From: Comamonadaceae bacterium
Lineage (GTDB): Bacteria; Pseudomonadota; Gammaproteobacteria; Burkholderiales; Burkholderiaceae_C
DNA length: 10,095 bases
Direction of reading: 5' to 3'
NCBI GenBank assembly: GCA_947469815.1
Contig: CANIRI010000059.1
Location: forward strand, 1-10,095
Positions 6,478 through 10,095 of the stretch are shown piece after piece. The notes beneath the pieces were generated by a model that made no database searches, had not been told where the DNA came from, and saw nothing but the letters and a program-made list of their open reading frames with translations. The position numbers and the translations under genes were made by a program. Each line of letters starts with the position of its first letter. Within the stretch, counting starts at the first letter, position 1.

Positions 6478-7512
6478 ATGCAAACCTTCTTCAACACCCA
6501 CCACGCCGCCCACGCCGGGCAATTCGAGATGTTCCGTGGCGCGCTGGTGCCGTGCTTTGAAGTACCCGCGCGCGCTGATTTGGTGCTGGCGGAATTGCAA
6601 ACCAGAAAGCTCGGCGTGATTCTGGAACCGCAAGCCTTCGATGACAGCGTACTGGCGCGCATCCACAGCCCCCGGTATGTGGAATTTCTGCAATCCGCTT
6701 GGACGCAGTGGCTGGCCCTGGACCCGGATAACGCCAGCCGCGATGTGCTACCCAGCGTGTGGCCCGGAGCCGATGGCCGCGGCGATCTGGAGCCGACGAA
6801 CTTTTCTGCGCGTCTGGGTTTGTACTGCTTTGACGCCGGCACGCCCTTGACCGCAGGCACCTGGCAAGCGGCGCGCAGCGGTGCCGATTGCGCACTCAGT
6901 GCAGCCGCTGCTGTACTGGCAGGCCAGCGGGCCACGTTTGCGCTAACGCGCCCGCCCGGACACCATGCCGGGGCGGGGTATTTCGGTGGCTACTGCTTTA
7001 TCAATAACGCCGCACTGGCCGCGCAACACCTGCGTGACCAGGGGCTGGAGCGGGTCGCGGTGCTGGACGTGGACTACCACCACGGCAACGGCACACAATC
7101 GATTTTTTACGACCGTGCCGACGTCATTTTTGCCAGCATCCACGGCGACCCGCGCACCGAATACCCGTTTTACCTGGGCCATGCGGACGAGCGTGGCGCG
7201 GGGGCCGGTCTGGGGGCCAATTTGAATCTGCCGCTCTCGCGCGGTGCGGACTACGCCACCTGGTCGCAGGCGCTGGACACCGCGCTGGACGCCATCACCC
7301 ACTACGGGGCGCAGGCGCTGGTTGTGTCACTGGGTGTGGACACGTTTGCACAGGACCCGATTGCGGGCTTCCGACTGCACAGCTACGATTACCTGCGCAT
7401 GGGCGAGCGCATCGCACGCCTGCAGCTGCCCACCGTCATCGTGTTCGAAGGTGGCTACGCGGTGGATGCGGTAGGCGTGAACGTGGCCAATGTCTTGCAA
7501 GCCTTTGCCTGA
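6478..7512 (+). CDS. Acetylpolyamine amidohydrolase (histone deacetylase superfamily)
   Basis: This is a 344-residue zinc deacetylase. It resembles Mycoplana ramosa acetylpolyamine amidohydrolase (341 residues) from end to end, including RPPGHHAG (158-165), GYFGGYCFINNAA (167-179), LDVDYHHGNGTQ (196-207), SLGVDTFAQDPI (284-295) and EGGYAVDAVGVNVANVL (324-340). Catalytic H162/H163, zinc ligands D199, H201 and D288, and Y327 all align with M. ramosa H158/H159, D195, H197, D284 and Y323 at a constant offset of four. It probably releases acetate from N-acetylated putrescine, cadaverine or spermidine, in the cytoplasm. The frame is open upstream to 6391, but ATG 6478 matches the family N-terminus; the Shine-Dalgarno sequence is poor. 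It is divergent from the DedA gene (55 bp) and convergent with hemW (18 bp). Confidence is lower for the exact substrate than for the enzyme class. Confidence 0.9.
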   Translation: MQTFFNTHHAAHAGQFEMFRGALVPCFEVPARADLVLAELQTRKLGVILEPQAFDDSVLARIHSPRYVEFLQSAWTQWLALDPDNASRDVLPSVWPGADGRGDLEPTNFSARLGLYCFDAGTPLTAGTWQAARSGADCALSAAAAVLAGQRATFALTRPPGHHAGAGYFGGYCFINNAALAAQHLRDQGLERVAVLDVDYHHGNGTQSIFYDRADVIFASIHGDPRTEYPFYLGHADERGAGAGLGANLNLPLSRGADYATWSQALDTALDAITHYGAQALVVSLGVDTFAQDPIAGFRLHSYDYLRMGERIARLQLPTVIVFEGGYAVDAVGVNVANVLQAFA

Positions 7513-7540
7513 GGCATGCCCCCAACGGCATCAAGGCAAA
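7504..7540. terminator. Possible bidirectional hairpin between convergent genes
   Basis: TTTGCCT (7504-7510) can pair with AGGCAAA (7534-7540), and inside this ATGCC (7516-7520) pairs with GGCAT (7527-7531) around a six-base loop, with a small asymmetric internal loop between the stems. The structure spans the stop codons of the amidohydrolase and hemW genes. There is no T-tract after either arm, so it is not a classical intrinsic terminator. Confidence 0.3.
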
Positions 7541-8772
7541 AACAGGCTGTGCAAATCGTTCAAAAAATCAAAGCCGCGCGGCGTGGGGCGCGCGTGCACC
7601 AAGTCAGCCTCTAACAGGCCGCGCGCCTGTGCCGCGTGCAAGCCGGACGCGATGGCACTCAAGGGCAAGCCCGTGCGCTCGCTGAACAAGGCCAGCGCAA
7701 AACCATCTTTCAAACGCAGCGCGTTGAGCATGAACTCAAAGGGCAGATCGGCGCGGCTGACCTCCAAGCTTTGCGTCACCGTGGCGCTGCCGCCACCGGT
7801 CTGTGCCCGCTGCATGTACAGCGCCGGGTCGCGGGCACGCACCTGGCGGATCACGCGGTGGGGAAAGCTGAGTTTGCTGTGCGCGCCCGCGCCAATGCCG
7901 AGGTAATCACCAAACTCCCAGTAATTGCGGTTGTGCCAGCAGGAATGCTCGGGGCGCGCGTAGGCCGAGACTTCGTAACGCTCCAGCCCGGCCGCCTGCG
8001 CCGCCACGCTAATGTGGTCCAGCATGTCGTAGGCCGCGTCGTCGCCGGGCAGTACCGGCGGGTGGGTGGCGAAATAGGTGTTGGGCTCCAGCGTGAGCTG
8101 GTAGATCGACAGGTGCGGCGGCGCAAAGGCCAGCGCGGTGGCCAGATCGGCTTGCAGCTCGTCCAAGGTCTGGCCGGGCAAGGCGTACATCAGGTCCAGA
8201 TTGAAGGTCGCAAAGGCCTGCGCCGCTTCCTCCACTGCCGCCAGCGACTGCGAGCGGTCATGGACCCGCCCCAGCGCCTGCAAATGTCCGTCATGGAAAC
8301 TTTGCACACCAATCGACAAGCGGGTCACCCCGGCCCCGGCAAAGTCGCGGAAACGTTCCTTCTCAAACGTCCCCGGGTTGGCCTCCATGGTGATCTCGCA
8401 GTCCGGCGCCAAGCGCAGACGGGCGCGGATGTCGCCGATCAGCGCGGCGATGGTGGAGGGGTCAAACAAACTGGGCGTGCCGCCGCCGATGAACACACTG
8501 TGCACCACCCGGCCCCAAATCAGCGGCAATGCGGCTTCCAGATCGGCCATCAGCGCCTGGGTGTACGCCGCTTGCGGCAGATTGCCAGCCGTGTGCGCAT
8601 GCGAGTTGAAATCGCAGTAAGGGCATTTGCGCAAACACCACGGGATATGCACATACAAAGACAGCGGCGGCAGGCCCTGCAGATGCAAGGTGCCCGGGCG
8701 CATCACGGTGGCGAGGTCCAGGACCGGCGCCTGACCCTGGTCGGCATCCGGCTGCGCCAGGATGGGAATCAT
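7531..8772 (-). CDS. hemW: Radical SAM heme chaperone HemW
   Basis: The protein has 413 residues. The radical-SAM motif CLRKCPYC (C46, C50, C53) lies in LSLYVHIPWC...CDFNSH, followed by FIGGGTPS (94-101), EANPGT (130-135) and the HemW-type HNRNYW (280-285), with a C-terminal winged-helix-like domain (about 340-413). The fourth cysteine found directly after the cluster motif in HemN (CxxxCxxCxC) is absent, so it should be the HemW heme chaperone rather than the oxygen-independent coproporphyrinogen oxidase. HemW passes heme to respiratory proteins. About 32 extra residues precede the point where E. coli HemW begins. ATG at codon 24 (MRPGTLHLQG) could be the true start, but ATG 8772 overlaps the rdgB stop by ATGA, which argues for coupling. 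It is the last gene of the rph-rdgB-hemW operon. Confidence 0.94.
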   Translation of the reverse strand: MIPILAQPDADQGQAPVLDLATVMRPGTLHLQGLPPLSLYVHIPWCLRKCPYCDFNSHAHTAGNLPQAAYTQALMADLEAALPLIWGRVVHSVFIGGGTPSLFDPSTIAALIGDIRARLRLAPDCEITMEANPGTFEKERFRDFAGAGVTRLSIGVQSFHDGHLQALGRVHDRSQSLAAVEEAAQAFATFNLDLMYALPGQTLDELQADLATALAFAPPHLSIYQLTLEPNTYFATHPPVLPGDDAAYDMLDHISVAAQAAGLERYEVSAYARPEHSCWHNRNYWEFGDYLGIGAGAHSKLSFPHRVIRQVRARDPALYMQRAQTGGGSATVTQSLEVSRADLPFEFMLNALRLKDGFALALFSERTGLPLSAIASGLHAAQARGLLEADLVHARPTPRGFDFLNDLHSLFLP

Positions 8773-9380
8773 GCGAACCAGCGCTCGCGCATCATGGCCA
8801 GCATCAGCTGCGCGGCGCGGCCCCGGTGGCTGTGCGCGTTTTTGACAGCGGGTTCGAGCTGCGCAAAGGTTTTGCCGAATTCAGGAATCCACAACACTGG
8901 GTCAAAACCAAAACCCTGCTCGCCTATGCGCGCGTGGGTGATCTCTCCCGCGGCGCGACCCACGGCGATCAGCGGCTCGGGGTCGTCAGCGCTGCGCAGT
9001 GCCACCAGGGTGCTGACCAAGGCGGCGCGGCGGTCGGTGTGGTTTTGCATCTGCTCCAGCAGGGCGCTCACGTTGTGGTCATCGCCCTTGGGGTAGCCGA
9101 ACTGGGTGGCATAAAAAGCCGTGTCCACCCCTGGCAGCCCGCCGAACGCATGCACACACAAACCGGCGTCATCCGCCAGCGCCGGCAAGCCGGTGTGGTG
9201 CGCCGCATTGCGCGCCTTCGCCAAGGCGTTTTCGACAAAGGTGCGGAAGGGCTCGGGCGACTCGGGCACCCCCAAATTGCCCTGTGCGATCAGCTGGATG
9301 CCAAGCGGCGCGAACAAGTACTGCAACTCGTCGAGCTTGCCCTGGTTGTTAGACGCCAGAACCAGTTGCATCCCTGGCAT
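8769..9380 (-). CDS. rdgB: XTP/dITP pyrophosphatase RdgB (HAM1 family)
   Basis: RdgB hydrolyses dITP, XTP and related non-canonical purine triphosphates to monophosphates, keeping damaged bases out of DNA and RNA, in the cytoplasm. The 203 residues show LASNNQGK (8-15), TFVENALAKAR (48-57), ALADDAGLCV (67-76, with D70 and D71 for metal and catalysis), EQGFGFDPV (154-162) and SHRGRAA (184-190), all in family order; E. coli RdgB is about 197 residues. Three starts are in frame. GTG 9383 overlaps the rph stop by GTGA, ATG 9380 shares one base with that stop, and ATG 9371 gives MQLVLASNN, closest to the usual family N-terminus. I list 9380 but 9371 is nearly as likely. It is co-transcribed with rph upstream and hemW downstream. 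Confidence 0.94.
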   Translation of the reverse strand: MPGMQLVLASNNQGKLDELQYLFAPLGIQLIAQGNLGVPESPEPFRTFVENALAKARNAAHHTGLPALADDAGLCVHAFGGLPGVDTAFYATQFGYPKGDDHNVSALLEQMQNHTDRRAALVSTLVALRSADDPEPLIAVGRAAGEITHARIGEQGFGFDPVLWIPEFGKTFAQLEPAVKNAHSHRGRAAQLMLAMMRERWFA

Positions 9381-10095
9381 CACACGGCTTGCGCCAGCGC
9401 GGCTTGCTGCAAGGCCAACAACTCTGAAATACCTTTATCAGCGAGGTCCAGCAGCGCCTGCATCTCGGTACGCGTGAAGGCCGCGCCCTCCGCCGTGCCC
9501 TGCACTTCCACAAAATTGCCGGCGGCGGTCATGACCACATTCATATCGGTATCGCACGCGGAGTCTTCGGTGTATTCCAGGTCCAGCAGCGGCACGCCCT
9601 GCACGATGCCCACCGAGATCGCAGCCACCGCCTCTTTAATCGGCGACTGCGTGATCTTGCCTTGGCGCATGAGCCAGTTCACTGCGTCTTGCGCAGCAAC
9701 GAACGCGCCGGTAATCGCCGCGGTGCGGGTGCCGCCGTCGGCCTGGATCACATCGCAATCCAGCGCAATCGTGCGCTCGCCGAGCAACTGCAAATCAAAC
9801 ACCGCGCGCATGGAGCGGCCAATCAGGCGCTGGATTTCCTGCGTGCGCCCGCTTTGCTTGCCTTTGGCGGCTTCGCGGTCGCTGCGGGTGTGGGTGGAGC
9901 GCGGCAGCATGCCGTATTCCGCAGTGACCCAGCCCTCGCCGCTGCCGCGCTTGTGCGGCGGCACGCGTTCTTCCACCGAGGCGGTACACAACACTTTGGT
10001 GCCGCCAAAAGCGATCAACACCGAGCCTTCGGCATGCGCGGTGTAAGCGCGGGTGATGGTGACCGGGCGCAATGCGTCCGGGGCGCGGTGGATAC
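9380..10095 (-). CDS. rph: Ribonuclease PH (5' end just outside window)
   Basis: This phosphate-dependent 3'-5' exoribonuclease trims tRNA 3' ends and acts in the cytoplasm as a hexamer. The minus-strand frame is open to the right edge. Residues encoded from the edge read [15 protein letters not shown], which matches the family N-terminus a few residues after the start, so only a short N-terminal piece is missing. A TTG at 10072 is the only start-like codon inside the window but corresponds to the internal Leu of ALRPVT. Counting from that Leu, motifs are [14 protein letters not shown] (27-40), [17 protein letters not shown] (47-63), [15 protein letters not shown] (104-118) and [16 protein letters not shown] (165-180). 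D170 and D176 correspond to the catalytic aspartates, and the GGTRTA segment binds phosphate. It is the first visible gene of the rph-rdgB-hemW operon; its promoter lies outside the window. Confidence 0.95.
   Translation of the reverse strand, partial: IHRAPDALRPVTITRAYTAHAEGSVLIAFGGTKVLCTASVEERVPPHKRGSGEGWVTAEYGMLPRSTHTRSDREAAKGKQSGRTQEIQRLIGRSMRAVFDLQLLGERTIALDCDVIQADGGTRTAAITGAFVAAQDAVNWLMRQGKITQSPIKEAVAAISVGIVQGVPLLDLEYTEDSACDTDMNVVMTAAGNFVEVQGTAEGAAFTRTEMQALLDLADKGISELLALQQAALAQAV

Noticed and set aside
7531..8772. Annotation as oxygen-independent coproporphyrinogen III oxidase (HemN)
   Set aside because: The fourth cysteine of the HemN motif CxxxCxxCxC is missing, and the HNRNYW and C-terminal features fit HemW.
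7636..9096. Long plus-strand open frame of 486 codons opposite hemW and rdgB
   Set aside because: It is antisense to two clearly conserved genes, has Arg/Gln/His-rich composition and shows no recognisable domain. It is a product of GC-biased codon use.
8826..10046. Long plus-strand open frame of 406 codons opposite rdgB and rph
   Set aside because: It is antisense to conserved genes, with no domain and no plausible start region.

Overview
The window is an ordinary, densely packed chromosomal segment from a GC-rich bacterium. The proteins (XerD, RNase PH, RdgB, HemW with its N-terminal extension ending in an MRPGTL motif) resemble those of Betaproteobacteria, order Burkholderiales, most likely Comamonadaceae (Rhodoferax/Acidovorax-like). 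This placement comes from recognising protein sequences, not from a database search. Eleven protein-coding genes fill almost the whole window. The longest gap between genes is about 55 bp. I see no rRNA or tRNA gene, insertion sequence, prophage or CRISPR array.

Layout, left to right. (1) The C-terminal part of a hydantoinase/oxoprolinase-family protein (+) runs in from the left edge. (2) xerD (-) is the tyrosine recombinase that resolves chromosome dimers. It is transcribed divergently, across 45 bp, from (3) an AEC-family transporter (+). (4) queG (-), epoxyqueuosine reductase, converges on the transporter, with the two stop codons interlocked. It is divergent from (5) tsaE (+), the ATPase of t6A tRNA modification, which is translationally coupled to (6) amiC (+), a Tat-exported septal cell-wall amidase with an AMIN domain. 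(7) A DedA-family membrane protein (-) converges on amiC, again with interlocked stops, and is divergent from (8) an acetylpolyamine amidohydrolase of the histone-deacetylase superfamily (+). (9-11) On the minus strand, rph, rdgB and hemW form a tight operon with overlapping stops and starts. It is read leftwards from the right edge, where rph is cut just before its start.

Functional themes. queG and tsaE both act on tRNA anticodon loops, at positions 34 and 37. rph trims tRNA 3' ends, rdgB cleans the nucleotide pool, and hemW is a heme chaperone. amiC splits septal peptidoglycan. A DedA protein lies directly against it, which is notable because E. coli DedA proteins are needed for Tat export of amidases. 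The queG/tsaE/amidase neighbourhood is a reduced version of the E. coli queG-nnr-tsaE-amiB-mutL arrangement.

The most interesting signal not explained by the genes is regulatory. Four start codons (xerD, the AEC transporter, queG and dedA) lie 7-8 nt downstream of a recognisable -10 element and lack a Shine-Dalgarno sequence, which predicts leaderless mRNAs. I found no convincing previously undescribed system here. This is housekeeping DNA with a few points worth a second look.
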